From positions 56,724-120,723 of the forward strand of contig NZ_JAIWPG020000014.1 in assembly GCF_020532665.2 (NCBI RefSeq): a stretch of 64,000 nucleotides of DNA. The letters are read 5' to 3'. Positions 1-8,744 of this stretch are shown here, piece after piece. The notes beneath the pieces are model-generated. The model had not been told where the DNA came from. It ran no database searches and was given only the letters and a program-made list of their open reading frames with translations. Numbering within the stretch: the first letter of the stretch is position 1; each line of letters begins with the position of its first letter. The DNA comes from Lelliottia sp. WAP21. GTDB lineage: Bacteria > Pseudomonadota > Gammaproteobacteria > Enterobacterales > Enterobacteriaceae. The position numbers were made by a program, and so were the translations under genes.

Positions 1-599
1 TGCAGAACGTGATCTATTGTCCGGATCGGTTAAAGCTCAATATCGACTGGGGAGCGGCAATACCGGGTTTTAACGAAGTACACCACAAACCGCACTGGCG
101 ACTCAGCAGCAACGGTATGACGCACGTGAGGCAGGTGATCACCCAGCTAGAACAGGAGAGTCAGAAAGCCGATCCGCTGGCAAACGAGATGGCTGAATTG
201 CTGTTCGCGCAACTGGTTATCACCCTCAAACGTTATCGTTACGCCATTGATAATCCGTCTGCCAGTGAGCAAGAGGCCTTGCTGGATAAGCTGATAACCA
301 CCCTGGCGGGAAGCCTGAACCGCAGCTTTGTGCTGGAGAAATTCTGCGAACAGGCGCAGTGCAGCGAGCGTACGTTACGCCAGCAGTTTCGCACCCAGAC
401 GGGCATGACGGTGAATCATTACCTGCGTCAGTTACGGATTTGCCACGCGCAATATTTGCTACAGCACACCGAGCTGATGGTGAGTGAAGTGGCGATGCGC
501 TGTGGTTTTGAGGACAGTAACTACTTTTCGGTGGTGTTTAACCGTGAAGTGGGGATGACGCCGGTTCAGTGGCGTCATCGCAGTCGAAAGGCCGCGTAA
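1..599 (+). CDS. rhaR: RhaR, rhamnose operon activator (5' end cut by window)
   Basis: This is the C-terminal part of an AraC/XylS-family activator. The reading frame is already open at base 3, so the gene starts outside the window and the GTG at position 9 is an internal codon. The last ~100 residues hold the two helix-turn-helix motifs of the family: one around the [11 protein letters not shown] stretch, the second around [13 protein letters not shown], followed by the closing GMTPVQWR. In E. coli RhaR responds to L-rhamnose and activates rhaSR. Its neighbour rhaT, the rhamnose transporter, supports RhaR rather than RhaS. The gene converges on rhaT with no gap: its TAA ends at 599 and the rhaT stop begins at 600. 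Confidence 0.93.
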   Translation, partial: QNVIYCPDRLKLNIDWGAAIPGFNEVHHKPHWRLSSNGMTHVRQVITQLEQESQKADPLANEMAELLFAQLVITLKRYRYAIDNPSASEQEALLDKLITTLAGSLNRSFVLEKFCEQAQCSERTLRQQFRTQTGMTVNHYLRQLRICHAQYLLQHTELMVSEVAMRCGFEDSNYFSVVFNREVGMTPVQWRHRSRKAA

Positions 600-1634
600 T
601 TAATTGGCCATGCCGAGACCAACAATGTTGGCCGCAATGATAATCACCACGCAGCCCAGGCTCAGCACGCCCACCGGGCGTCGACCGGCATGCTTCCACT
701 CCTTCAGCACCAGGCCCACCAGACCGCCGCACAGCACGTAGAAGCTCATGTGCAGCATCCAGCTCATGTAGTCATATTGCGCAGGTATGCTGGCGTGACC
801 CCAGGCATAAAAGAAGAACTGCAAATACCACATCAGGCCACCGAGCGCCGAGAGCAGCACGTTGGTGACAATTAATGATTTTGCCAGCGAGAAGTCGGCT
901 TTTACCGACAGGTTCTTCACTTTTGCCAGACGAATAAAACAGAAGCCGAGGTTAACCAGCGCGCCGCCGCCCATGATCACCACATAGCTTGGCAAGGCGA
1001 CATAGAGCGGATCGACGCCCAGCGCTGCGGCGGCTTCATGCATCGGTTTCGCGGCGTTCATGGCAAAGGACATCCCCGCTGAGAAAATGCCGCACATCAC
1101 CGCCAGCACCAGCCCTTTTTTGAGATTAAACTCCTCGGCCCGGATGCCCATTTTACGTTCTTTCAGTTGCCCTGCCCGGGTCACAATCCCCACGCCAATC
1201 ACCGCAACCAGCACGCCAAGCAGCGTCATGCGGCCACCCTGCGTGTTGATCAATACGTCGAAATTGCCGTTGAGAATGGGCGTCATCAGCGTCCCCACAA
1301 TCAGCGTGATGCCGATGGCGATGCCGATGCCCATCGACATGCCGAGGTAGCGCATGGTAAGCCCGTAGTTGATATTCCCGATGCCCCACATCGCGCCGAA
1401 CAAAAAGACCGGCAGCAGGGTAGAGGCGCTAAAGGAGGAGAAATACCCCCAGAAATCCGGGAGCAGCAGGGCGCTGATGGTCCAGGGCAGAATCAGCCAG
1501 GACACCGTGCCACCGACAGACCACATGGTTTCCCATGACCAATGTTTTACCTTTTTAAACGGGGCATAGAAACAGGCCGCACTGGCTGCGCCTATCAAAT
1601 GCCAGAAAATACCCATCGTAATCGCATGATTCAT
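600..1634 (-). CDS. rhaT: RhaT, L-rhamnose/proton symporter
   Basis: A 344-residue inner-membrane transporter with about ten hydrophobic segments, the same length as E. coli RhaT and recognisable throughout (conserved YAPFKKVK near the N-terminus, [11 protein letters not shown] mid-protein). It brings L-rhamnose into the cytoplasm with protons. It sits beside rhaR as in E. coli. The ~290 bp upstream, shared with sodA, should carry its RhaS/CRP-dependent promoter, but I could not define those sites. The stop codon abuts that of rhaR. Confidence 0.95.
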   Translation of the reverse strand: MNHAITMGIFWHLIGAASAACFYAPFKKVKHWSWETMWSVGGTVSWLILPWTISALLLPDFWGYFSSFSASTLLPVFLFGAMWGIGNINYGLTMRYLGMSMGIGIAIGITLIVGTLMTPILNGNFDVLINTQGGRMTLLGVLVAVIGVGIVTRAGQLKERKMGIRAEEFNLKKGLVLAVMCGIFSAGMSFAMNAAKPMHEAAAALGVDPLYVALPSYVVIMGGGALVNLGFCFIRLAKVKNLSVKADFSLAKSLIVTNVLLSALGGLMWYLQFFFYAWGHASIPAQYDYMSWMLHMSFYVLCGGLVGLVLKEWKHAGRRPVGVLSLGCVVIIIAANIVGLGMAN

Positions 1635-1827
1635 TTTTACATCCTCATCGTTTTTATAGGTCGTTGGCTTCCCTCCGACCCGACGAGTGTAAAAATTAAG
1701 CGGTGAGCGAACCTTCAGAAGGTTGCCGCAGATTTCTTTTGAATGGCAATCAGCGCGTTAACCGCGTGAGCGGACTCACAGTTCCGGGAATGAAACAAAA
1801 ATGATTAACCTTGTAAAAAGTACGGCA

Positions 1828-1866
1828 TTGATAATCATTTTCAATATCATTTAATTAACTATAATG
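1828..1866 (+). promoter_or_regulatory. sodA promoter with Fur box
   Basis: The 19-mer GATAATCATTTTCAATATC at 1830-1848 matches the Fur consensus at most positions. It overlaps the promoter whose -10 hexamer TATAAT is at 1860-1865. In E. coli the same arrangement lets Fur-iron repress sodA. SoxS and FNR/ArcA inputs known for sodA were not located here. Confidence 0.8.
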
Positions 1867-1923
1867 AACCAACTGCTTACGCGGCATTAACAGCTGTGCC
1901 GCCCGACAATAATGGAGAGGATT

Positions 1924-2544
1924 ATGAGTTATACACTGCCATCCCTGCCGTATGCCTATGACGCACTGGAACCGCATTTCGACAAGCAGACGATGGAAAT
2001 CCATCACACTAAACACCACCAGACCTATGTGAACAACGCGAACGCCGCGCTGGAAAGCCTGCCAGAGTTCGCGAGCCTGCCTGTTGAAGAGCTGATCACC
2101 AAACTGGACCAGCTGCCAGCGGACAAGAAAACCGTACTGCGTAACAACGCAGGTGGTCACGCTAACCACAGCCTGTTCTGGAAAGGCCTGAAAACCGGTA
2201 CTACCCTGCAGGGCGACCTGAAAGCGGCTATCGAGCGCGATTTCGGTTCTGTTGATAACTTCAAAGCAGAATTCGAGAAAGCTGCAGCGACCCGTTTCGG
2301 CTCTGGCTGGGCGTGGCTGGTGCTGAAAGGCGACAAACTGGCCGTGGTTTCTACCGCTAACCAGGACTCCCCGCTAATGGGTGAAGCAATCTCTGGCGTA
2401 TCCGGTTTCCCTATTGTGGGCCTGGACGTGTGGGAACATGCTTACTACCTGAAATTCCAGAACCGTCGCCCGGACTACATCAAAGCCTTCTGGGACGTGG
2501 TGAACTGGGACGAAGCAGCAGCGCGTTTCGCCGCGAAAAAATAA
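1924..2544 (+). CDS. sodA: Manganese superoxide dismutase
   Basis: A 206-residue cytoplasmic Mn-superoxide dismutase converting superoxide to peroxide and oxygen. The four metal ligands are at the standard positions: His27, His82, Asp168 and His172. The start at 1924 ([10 protein letters not shown]) is chosen over an in-frame ATG at 1912 because GGAGAGG at 1914-1920 is a well-placed ribosome site for 1924 and would lie inside the gene if 1912 were used. A strong hairpin terminator follows. The K-12 neighbour kdgT is absent; an ERIC element lies downstream instead. Confidence 0.97.
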   Translation: MSYTLPSLPYAYDALEPHFDKQTMEIHHTKHHQTYVNNANAALESLPEFASLPVEELITKLDQLPADKKTVLRNNAGGHANHSLFWKGLKTGTTLQGDLKAAIERDFGSVDNFKAEFEKAAATRFGSGWAWLVLKGDKLAVVSTANQDSPLMGEAISGVSGFPIVGLDVWEHAYYLKFQNRRPDYIKAFWDVVNWDEAAARFAAKK

Positions 2545-2565
2545 GGTTGCATTGACGCCTGTGAG

Positions 2566-2592
2566 AAGCGAGTCTGATGACTCGCTTTTTTT
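2566..2592 (+). terminator. sodA terminator
   Basis: Perfect 7-bp stem GCGAGTC/GACTCGC with a TGAT loop, followed by seven T residues, 20-odd bases after the sodA stop. Confidence 0.93.
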
Positions 2593-2599
2593 GTATCTG

Positions 2600-2724
2600 T
2601 ATACCCGTCATACTTCACGCTGCAGGTGCGTTGGCTGTGCTCGCTCACCCCAGTCACTTACTGGAGTAAGCGCCTGGGGATTCACTCCCTTGCCGCCTGC
2701 CTGCAACTCGAATTATTTAGGGTA
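2600..2724. repeat. ERIC (intergenic repeat unit) element
   Basis: About 125 bp matching the enterobacterial ERIC/IRU repeat. The central part contains the sites of the classical ERIC primers: CGCTCACCCCAGTCACTTAC at about 2639-2658 and CCTGGGGATTCAC nearby. The outer ends (TATACCC on the left, GAATTATTTAGGGTA on the right) form the expected imperfect inverted repeat. It fills the gap between the sodA terminator and yiiM and stops 12 bases before the yiiM start codon, so it forms most of the yiiM leader. Confidence 0.9.
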
Positions 2725-2736
2725 AAAGGAGTGGCA

Positions 2737-3411
2737 ATGCACTATCCGGTGAATGTGTTTACAGGCAAGGTCAGGGACTACGACGGCAGCCGCCCGAGCG
2801 CCATTGCTAAAATTCAGGTCGACGGCGAGCTGACGTTGACCGACCTCGGGCTGGCGGGCGACGAGCAGGCCGAAAAGAAAATCCACGGCGGGCCCGATCG
2901 CGCGCTGTGCCACTATCCCCGTGAGCACTATCGCCACTGGATAGCCGAATTCCCCGAACAGGCGGATCTGTTTGTCGCGCCAGCGTTTGGTGAGAATCTC
3001 TCAACGGAAGGGCTGACCGAGAAAAACGTCTTTATCGGCGATATCTACCGCTGGGGCGATGCCCTGATTCAGGTGACGCAGCCGCGCTCGCCGTGCTTCA
3101 AACTCAACTACCATTTCGGTATCAGCGATATGTCAGCGCAGCTGCAAAGTGCGGGTAAAACCGGCTGGTTATATCGGGTGGTGCTAGCAGGACAGGTATC
3201 AGCAGATGCGCCGCTGGCGCTGGCATCGCGCCTGAGTGATGTCTCGGTATATGACGCCTGTGCGATTGCCTGGCATATGCCGTTTGACGATGAACAGTAT
3301 CATCGCCTGCTGTCTGCGGCGGGGCTATCGACCAGCTGGACCAGAACGATGCAGAAGCGGCGGTTAAGCGGGAAGATGGAAGATAATGCGCGGAGATTGT
3401 GGGGAAGATAA
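2737..3411 (+). CDS. yiiM: YiiM, MOSC-domain 6-N-hydroxylaminopurine resistance protein
   Basis: A 224-residue MOSC-domain protein, the same length as E. coli YiiM, which uses molybdenum cofactor to reduce N-hydroxylated base analogues. The conserved cysteine expected to hold the cofactor is Cys120 in QPRSPCFKLNYHFG. The HGGPDRALCHYP motif at 50-61 is also typical. The ATG at 2737 is preferred because AAAAGGAG (2724-2731) lies five bases upstream; the longer open frame runs back into the ERIC element and is not used. It converges on cpxA across a palindromic repeat. Confidence 0.93.
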   Translation: MHYPVNVFTGKVRDYDGSRPSAIAKIQVDGELTLTDLGLAGDEQAEKKIHGGPDRALCHYPREHYRHWIAEFPEQADLFVAPAFGENLSTEGLTEKNVFIGDIYRWGDALIQVTQPRSPCFKLNYHFGISDMSAQLQSAGKTGWLYRVVLAGQVSADAPLALASRLSDVSVYDACAIAWHMPFDDEQYHRLLSAAGLSTSWTRTMQKRRLSGKMEDNARRLWGR

Positions 3412-3414
3412 CAG

Positions 3415-3503
3415 CCCCTCACCCCAGCCCTCTCCCCAAAGGGGCGAGGAGTGAAAGACCGCGCTATTCGGTTCCCTCTCCCCTATGGGGAGAGGTTGAG
3501 GGG
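3415..3503. repeat. Paired GC-rich palindromes between yiiM and cpxA
   Basis: Two copies of the local CCCTCTCCC-type palindrome in opposite orientation: CTCTCCCC..GGGGCGAG around 3431-3448 and CCTCTCCCC..GGGGAGAGG around 3475-3495. The outer arms (CCCCTCACCCC at 3415, GGTTGAGGGG ending at 3503) are also complementary, so the whole 89-bp element can fold on itself. It lies between convergent genes and probably ends both transcripts, although neither side has a long T run. Confidence 0.75.
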
Positions 3504-3507
3504 AAGA

Positions 3508-4881
3508 CTACGAACGCTTATACAACGGTAGCCACAGCGTTATCCGCAGCCCACCCAGCGGGCTGTCGTCGGCTTTGACCCACCCGCGATGTTGCTGCAT
3601 GGCGGTTTCAACAATCGCCAGACCCAGCCCCGTGCCGCCAGACTCGCGATCGCGTGCCTCATCGGTACGGTAGAACGGACGGAAGATCTGTTCACGGTCT
3701 TCAGGACTTACGCCAGGACCATCGTCATCAACGATGATGGTGATGCCGTCTTTATCCACCGAGAAGGCCACCTCAATCTTCGTGTTCGAGTAGCGCAGGG
3801 CGTTACGCACGATATTCTCCAGCGCACTTTCCAGCGCGTTAGGGTTACCGTACAGCGGCCATGGCCCCGGCGGGAAGTTGACGGTAAAGGACTTGCCCAT
3901 CTGCTCTGCTTCAAACGCCGCGTTGTCCAGCACTTCATGCCACAGATGATTGGCTTTCACCGTTTCACTCACCAGCGCGTTTTTCTGCTGATTACGCGAC
4001 ATCACCAGCAGATCGTTGATCATGCTGTCCAGACGATGCGCCTCGGTTTCAATGCGCTCCAGCTCTTTGCTCTCACCGCTACGGCGACGCAACAGCGCCG
4101 TGCCAAGCTGCAAGCGAGTGAGGGGAGTGCGCAGTTCGTGGGAGATATCCGACAACAGACGTTGCTGTGCGGTCATCATACGATCCAGCGCGCTCACCAT
4201 CTGGTTGAAGCTGGTACCGGCAGCAAGAAATTCTTGCGGTCCGGCTTCCAGTTCCGGGTGTTGCCTCAGGTTGCCTTGCGCCACTTCATCGGCGGCATTT
4301 TTCAGCTTACGCGCCGGTTTTGCCAGGCTCCACGCCAGCCATAACAGCAGCGGTGAACTCAGCAACATGGTGACAATCAACAGCAATAAAGGTCTGTCAA
4401 ACAACAGGTTGATAAAGTCGGTTTGGGAACTGCTTGCCGGGCGAATCAGATAGAGCTGGTAATTATCTTCGCCATCACGGATAGAGAAGGGACCCACCAT
4501 TTCAACCCGACCGTACTTTTTCTTTTGAGGATGGTCGGCGTTATCGGCCTGGCCAATGAAGTTACGGATGACCTGCATTTCATTGCGTTCAGCACCGATG
4601 ACGCGGCCTTCGCTGGTGACCAGCAGCAGGCGTTGTCCGGGCGGCGCCCACTTATCGATGGCGCGAAACAGCCTGCGCCACCACATCAAATCATTGGGCG
4701 GATCGTTTGCCAGCTCTGCCTCAACGTGTTGTTCGATCATCACGCCCTGACGTTGCTCGCTGTCGAGAAGCTCCGTCATCTGGCGTGAGTCGAGTTTTGG
4801 CAACATTAAAACCAGCATTAACACCAGTGCCAGCGTCAGCCAGAAAATGGCGAAGATGCGGGCGGTTAAACTGCCTATCAT
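3508..4881 (-). CDS. cpxA: CpxA, envelope-stress sensor histidine kinase
   Basis: A 457-residue inner-membrane kinase/phosphatase, identical in length to E. coli CpxA. Segments in order: transmembrane helix ~8-28, periplasmic sensor domain to ~160, second helix ~163-185, HAMP linker from KPARKLKNAADEV, phospho-acceptor His248 in SDISHELRTPLTR, and an ATPase domain with N-, G1- and G2-type boxes (VDDDGPGV, GGTGLGLAIV). It senses misfolded envelope proteins, is held down by CpxP, and phosphorylates CpxR. Its start overlaps the cpxR stop by four bases (ATGA), indicating translational coupling. Confidence 0.97.
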   Translation of the reverse strand: MIGSLTARIFAIFWLTLALVLMLVLMLPKLDSRQMTELLDSEQRQGVMIEQHVEAELANDPPNDLMWWRRLFRAIDKWAPPGQRLLLVTSEGRVIGAERNEMQVIRNFIGQADNADHPQKKKYGRVEMVGPFSIRDGEDNYQLYLIRPASSSQTDFINLLFDRPLLLLIVTMLLSSPLLLWLAWSLAKPARKLKNAADEVAQGNLRQHPELEAGPQEFLAAGTSFNQMVSALDRMMTAQQRLLSDISHELRTPLTRLQLGTALLRRRSGESKELERIETEAHRLDSMINDLLVMSRNQQKNALVSETVKANHLWHEVLDNAAFEAEQMGKSFTVNFPPGPWPLYGNPNALESALENIVRNALRYSNTKIEVAFSVDKDGITIIVDDDGPGVSPEDREQIFRPFYRTDEARDRESGGTGLGLAIVETAMQQHRGWVKADDSPLGGLRITLWLPLYKRS

Positions 4882-5576
4882 GAAGCCGACACCATCAGAT
4901 AGCCGCGCCCACGCAGGGTTTTAAACCAGGGGTGACCATCTTTGCGCTCCGGCAGCTTGCGACGCAGGTTAGAGATGTGCATATCGATTGCGCGGTCAAA
5001 CGGCGTGAGACGTTTGCCCAGCACTTCCTGACTGAGGTGTTCACGCGAGACCACCTGACCAAGATGCTGTGCAAGCAAATAGAGCAGGGTGAACTCGGTG
5101 CCGGTCAGTTCCAGCGCAACGCCGTCGAAGCTGGCTTCCTGACGCCCCGGATTGAGGCTGAGGGAATCCACTTCAAGTGTCGGTGAGCTGTTATCCGCAT
5201 TCTGCTGCTGTTCGCTCCAGTGGGAACGACGCAGGATGGCACGAATACGGGCGACCAGTTCACGGTCGTTGAACGGTTTAGGTAAATAGTCATCGGCACC
5301 AAGCTCAAGGCCCAGTACGCGATCCAGTTCGCTGCCGCGCGCGGTCAGCATGATAACGGGTGTCTGGTGTGTCTGGCGTAACTCTTTTAGCGTGTCGATA
5401 CCGTTTTTCTTCGGCATCATCACGTCCAACAAAAGCAAATCGATACTGTCGTCCAGGAGACTCAGCGCCTGTTCCCCATCATGGGCAACCAGCACGTTGA
5501 AACCTTCCATATCGAGTAATTCTTTCAAAAGGGATGTGAGCTCTTTGTCATCATCCACTAACAGTATTTTATTCAT
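4878..5576 (-). CDS. cpxR: CpxR, envelope-stress response regulator
   Basis: A 232-residue OmpR/PhoB-type regulator. The receiver domain carries the acidic pocket (DDD at 8-10), the phosphorylated Asp51 in LLLDVMMP, and the switch Lys in YLPKPF. The C-terminal winged-helix domain ends RGRGYLMVSAS. It is the first gene of cpxRA and is divergent from cpxP, with a CpxR box in the shared 150-bp interval, so it likely controls its own operon as well as cpxP. Confidence 0.97.
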   Translation of the reverse strand: MNKILLVDDDKELTSLLKELLDMEGFNVLVAHDGEQALSLLDDSIDLLLLDVMMPKKNGIDTLKELRQTHQTPVIMLTARGSELDRVLGLELGADDYLPKPFNDRELVARIRAILRRSHWSEQQQNADNSSPTLEVDSLSLNPGRQEASFDGVALELTGTEFTLLYLLAQHLGQVVSREHLSQEVLGKRLTPFDRAIDMHISNLRRKLPERKDGHPWFKTLRGRGYLMVSAS

Positions 5577-5631
5577 TTTTTAAATACCTCCGAGGCAGAA
5601 ATTACGTCATCGAAGCGCGCTAATCCATGAC

Positions 5632-5646
5632 TTTACGTTGTTTTAC
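5632..5646. promoter_or_regulatory. CpxR binding box
   Basis: TTTAC-N5-TTTAC at 5632-5646 is an exact copy (reverse orientation) of the CpxR consensus GTAAA-N5-GTAAA. It sits between cpxR and cpxP and should serve both promoters. Confidence 0.88.
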
Positions 5647-5726
5647 ACCCCCTGACGCATGTTTGCAGCCCGAATCGTAGACTGTCTCTCGTTGAATCGC
5701 GATACGAAAGAAAGTGGGAGCAAGTG

Positions 5727-6227
5727 ATGCGCATAGTTACCGTTGCCGTCATGGCCTCAACACTGGCGATAAGTGCTGTAAGCCAGGCTGCTGGAGTCAT
5801 CCCCGGCGTTAACGGGTCCTCAACGGAGGGAACTTCGCAGCACAGTGGCCAGATCAATATGTTTGACGGCATTAGTTTAACCGAACATCAGCGTCAACAG
5901 ATGCGAGATCTAATGCAGCGGGCACGACACGATCAGCCCCCTGTTAATGTTAGCGAAATAGAGACAATGCATCGCCTTGTCACTGCAGATAATTTTGACG
6001 AAAGCGCTGTGCGCGCTCAGGCAGAAAAAATGGCACAGGAACAGGTGGCCCGCCAGGTCGAAATGGCGCGGGTTCGCAACCAAATGTTCCATCTGCTTTC
6101 GCCCGAGCAGCAAGCGGTTTTAAACCAGAAACATCAGCAACGAATGGACCAGTTGCGTGAGGTTGCACGGATGCAACGAAGCTCAGAAATGACGCTTTTC
6201 AGTAGCAATACCCGTAGTAACCAGTAA
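5727..6227 (+). CDS. cpxP: CpxP, periplasmic Cpx inhibitor/adaptor
   Basis: A 166-residue periplasmic protein. The signal peptide covers about residues 1-21, with cleavage after SQA-A. The mature protein has the two LTxxQ-family motifs: [10 protein letters not shown], and the variant [10 protein letters not shown] with Ser in place of Thr. It binds CpxA to damp signalling and delivers misfolded pilins to DegP. ATG 5727 is preferred to the GTG one codon upstream because GGGAG (5716-5720) is six bases away. The N-terminal third of the mature protein differs most from E. coli. Confidence 0.94.
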   Translation: MRIVTVAVMASTLAISAVSQAAGVIPGVNGSSTEGTSQHSGQINMFDGISLTEHQRQQMRDLMQRARHDQPPVNVSEIETMHRLVTADNFDESAVRAQAEKMAQEQVARQVEMARVRNQMFHLLSPEQQAVLNQKHQQRMDQLREVARMQRSSEMTLFSSNTRSNQ

Positions 6228-6233
6228 CCCTGT

Positions 6234-6291
6234 TTTTCCTTGCCATAGACACCATCCCTGTCTTCCCCCACATGATGTGGGGGTTTTTTTT
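6234..6291 (+). ncRNA. cpxQ: CpxQ sRNA from the cpxP 3' UTR, including the cpxP terminator
   Basis: The 58 bases from TTTTCCTTGCCATAGAC to the end of the T run correspond in length and sequence to CpxQ, the Hfq-dependent RNA that RNase E releases from cpxP mRNA in Salmonella and E. coli. It represses envelope protein mRNAs. The 3' hairpin CCCCCACA/TGTGGGGG (6265-6283) followed by eight T residues is both the cpxP terminator and the sRNA terminator. Confidence 0.85.
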
Positions 6292-6380
6292 GCCTTTCAT
6301 TCAGGTTTGTTAACCGTTTATTCATCCTTTGACTCCGTATGCATCCGTTATACTAGCGGCAGAGCATGACAGGAGTGTTT

Positions 6381-7265
6381 ATGAATCAAACCTATGGACG
6401 GCTGGTGAGCCGGGCTGCAATTGCGGCGACCATCATGGCGTCGTGTTTACTGATCATTAAAATTTTTGCCTGGTGGTATACCGGCTCGGTTAGCATTCTG
6501 GCGGCGCTGGTGGATTCGCTTGTCGATATCGCCGCGTCGTTGACCAACCTGCTTGTTGTACGCTATTCACTGCAACCGGCAGACGAGGAACACACGTTTG
6601 GCCATGGAAAAGCGGAATCACTGGCGGCCCTGGCGCAAAGCATGTTTATTTCCGGCTCCGCGCTGTTCCTCTTTTTAACCGGTATTCAGCACCTGATTTC
6701 TCCCACGCCCATGAACGATCCTGGCGTGGGGGTCATCGTGACAATTATTGCACTTATTTGCACAATCGTTCTTGTAACGTTCCAGCGTTGGGTGGTTCGC
6801 AAAACGCAAAGCCAGGCGGTACGGGCAGATATGCTTCATTATCAGTCTGATGTTATGATGAATGGGGCGATTCTTATTGCACTCGGTCTTGCCTGGTATG
6901 GCTGGCATCGCGCCGATGCGATTTTTGCGTTAGGCATTGGGGTCTATATCTTGTATAGCGCCTTGCGGATGGGGTACGAAGCAGTGCAATCGCTTCTCGA
7001 CCGGGCGTTGCCTGACGCAGAGCGGCTTGAAATCTTTGACATTGTCACCTCATGGCCCGGCGTCAGTGGTGCACACGATCTACGTACGCGGCAGTCAGGG
7101 CCGACCCGCTTTATTCAGATTCATTTGGAAATGGAAGATAACCTGCCGCTCGTTCAGGCCCATCTGGTGGCTGAACAGGTTGAACAGGCAATTTTGCGAC
7201 GTTTCCCGGGATCGGATGTGATTATCCATCAGGATCCCTGTTCCGTTGTCCCCAGGGAAGGCTAA
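6381..7265 (+). CDS. fieF: FieF (YiiP), cation diffusion facilitator
   Basis: A 294-residue inner-membrane Zn/Fe efflux protein of the CDF family. The transport-site residues of E. coli YiiP are conserved: Asp45 and Asp49 in helix 2, His153 and Asp157 in helix 5. The [10 protein letters not shown] interhelical motif and the cytoplasmic domain ending [14 protein letters not shown] are also present. The C-terminus is about six residues shorter than in E. coli. The start at 6381 has GGAG eight bases upstream; an in-frame ATG at 6366 lies before it and has no site. Confidence 0.95.
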   Translation: MNQTYGRLVSRAAIAATIMASCLLIIKIFAWWYTGSVSILAALVDSLVDIAASLTNLLVVRYSLQPADEEHTFGHGKAESLAALAQSMFISGSALFLFLTGIQHLISPTPMNDPGVGVIVTIIALICTIVLVTFQRWVVRKTQSQAVRADMLHYQSDVMMNGAILIALGLAWYGWHRADAIFALGIGVYILYSALRMGYEAVQSLLDRALPDAERLEIFDIVTSWPGVSGAHDLRTRQSGPTRFIQIHLEMEDNLPLVQAHLVAEQVEQAILRRFPGSDVIIHQDPCSVVPREG

Positions 7266-7350
7266 AGAGATTTTGCGCTTTCGTCATTCGTTGTAAAAAA
7301 GTGAGCCAGGCCAGCATTTTGTGTATAAATTACCGCCATTTGGTCTGACC

Positions 7351-7383
7351 TGAATCAATTCAGCTGGAAGTGGTTGATATACT
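7351..7383 (+). promoter_or_regulatory. pfkA promoter with Cra operator
   Basis: TGAATCAATTCA at 7351-7362 is a palindromic Cra (FruR) site. A -10-like TATACT lies at 7378-7383, so bound Cra would cover the -35 region. This matches the repression of pfkA by Cra known in E. coli. Confidence 0.72.
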
Positions 7384-7461
7384 ATTTGCAGTATTCGTTG
7401 GTTGAGCAGACGTCTTCCGGCAACAGATTTCATTTTTGCATTCCTAAGTTCAGAGGTAGTC

Positions 7462-8424
7462 ATGATTAAGAAAATCGGTGTGTTGACAAGCGGTGGCGAT
7501 GCCCCAGGCATGAACGCTGCAATTCGTGGAGTGGTTCGTGCAGCGTTGACGGAAGGTCTGGAAATTTTTGGCGTATATGATGGCTACCTGGGTCTGTATG
7601 AAGATCGCATGGTGCAGCTCGATCGCTATAGCGTCTCTGACATGATTAACCGTGGGGGGACCTTCCTGGGCTCCGCACGCTTCCCGGAATTCCGCGAAGA
7701 GCACATCCGTCAGGTGGCTATCGAAAACATGAAAAAACGTGGCCTGGACGCGCTGGTGGTGATCGGCGGTGACGGCTCGTACATGGGTGCAAAACGTCTG
7801 ACTGAAATGGGCTTCCCGTGCATCGGGCTGCCGGGCACGATCGACAATGATATCAAAGGCACTGACTACACCATCGGCTTCTTCACTGCGCTGGGTACCG
7901 TTGTAGAAGCCATTGACCGCCTGCGTGATACCTCTTCTTCTCACCAGCGTATCTCTATCGTCGAAGTGATGGGCCGCTACTGTGGCGACCTGACCCTGGC
8001 GGCGGCCATCGCGGGCGGCTGCGAGTTTATCGTGGTGCCGGAAGTCGAATTTAGCCGTGAAGACCTGGTTAACGAAATCAAAGCCGGTATCGCAAAAGGT
8101 AAGAAACACGCCATCGTTGCGATCACTGAGCATATCTGTGATGTCGATGAACTGGCGAAGTACATTGAAACCGAAACCAAGCGTGAAACGCGTGCGACCG
8201 TACTGGGTCACATCCAGCGTGGCGGTTCCCCTGGCCCTTACGACCGTATCCTGGCGTCCCGCATGGGTGCCTATGCTATCGACCTGCTGCTGCAGGGCCA
8301 TGGTGGTCGTTGCGTCGGTATTCAGAACGAGAAACTGGTTCACCATGACATTATCGACGCCATTGAGAACATGAAGCGTCCGTTCAAAGGTGACTGGTTA
8401 GACTGCGCGAAAAAACTGTACTGA
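7462..8424 (+). CDS. pfkA: 6-phosphofructokinase I
   Basis: A 320-residue ATP-dependent phosphofructokinase, the committed step of glycolysis, cytoplasmic and tetrameric. The nucleotide loop [13 protein letters not shown] is at the N-terminus. GGDGSYMG and [12 protein letters not shown] follow, with the catalytic aspartate at residue 128 (Asp127 in Met-less numbering). ATG 7462 follows AGAGG at 7452-7456; the frame is open further upstream, but the length matches the family only from 7462. It is followed by a duplicated repeat/terminator unit. Confidence 0.97.
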   Translation: MIKKIGVLTSGGDAPGMNAAIRGVVRAALTEGLEIFGVYDGYLGLYEDRMVQLDRYSVSDMINRGGTFLGSARFPEFREEHIRQVAIENMKKRGLDALVVIGGDGSYMGAKRLTEMGFPCIGLPGTIDNDIKGTDYTIGFFTALGTVVEAIDRLRDTSSSHQRISIVEVMGRYCGDLTLAAAIAGGCEFIVVPEVEFSREDLVNEIKAGIAKGKKHAIVAITEHICDVDELAKYIETETKRETRATVLGHIQRGGSPGPYDRILASRMGAYAIDLLLQGHGGRCVGIQNEKLVHHDIIDAIENMKRPFKGDWLDCAKKLY

Positions 8425-8426
8425 TT

Positions 8427-8622
8427 ATTGTCAGCACCGTGCGGGCTGATGCCCTCACCCCGCCCTCTCCCACAGGGAGAGGGGGAACACACTAAAAACG
8501 GTAGCCTTTGGGTTACCGTTTTGCATTGTCAGCACTATGCGGTTTGATGCCCTCAACCCGCTCTCTCCCACGGGAGAGGGAGAACACACTAAAAAACGGT
8601 AATCTTTGGGTTACCGTTTTGC
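8427..8622 (+). repeat. 98-bp tandem duplication of palindrome plus terminator behind pfkA
   Basis: Two consecutive copies, 8427-8524 and 8525-8622, exactly 98 bp each and highly similar with scattered substitutions. Each copy has ATTGTCAGCAC at its start, a CCCTCTCCC-type palindrome (8463-8483; 8561-8580), and a hairpin terminator of the form AAAACGGTA...TACCGTTTT. pfkA therefore has two terminators in series. The remaining 122 bp of this 320-bp interval (8623-8744) should hold the sbp promoter; CysB/Cbl control is expected from E. coli, but I could not identify a site. Confidence 0.9.
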
Positions 8623-8744
8623 ATTGACCCTGGTTCATGCTCCATATTCCTTCACGTTATAGCCAATCTTTTTTTATTCTTTAATCATTGGTTCGCTTTC
8701 TGGCACGCTGCATTCATCAAAACACTGCACAAGAGAGCTGGGCG

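Noticed and set aside
7450..8346. A 298-codon open frame antisense to pfkA
   Set aside because: It lies wholly opposite a highly conserved gene and its protein has no family features; a product of pfkA codon usage.
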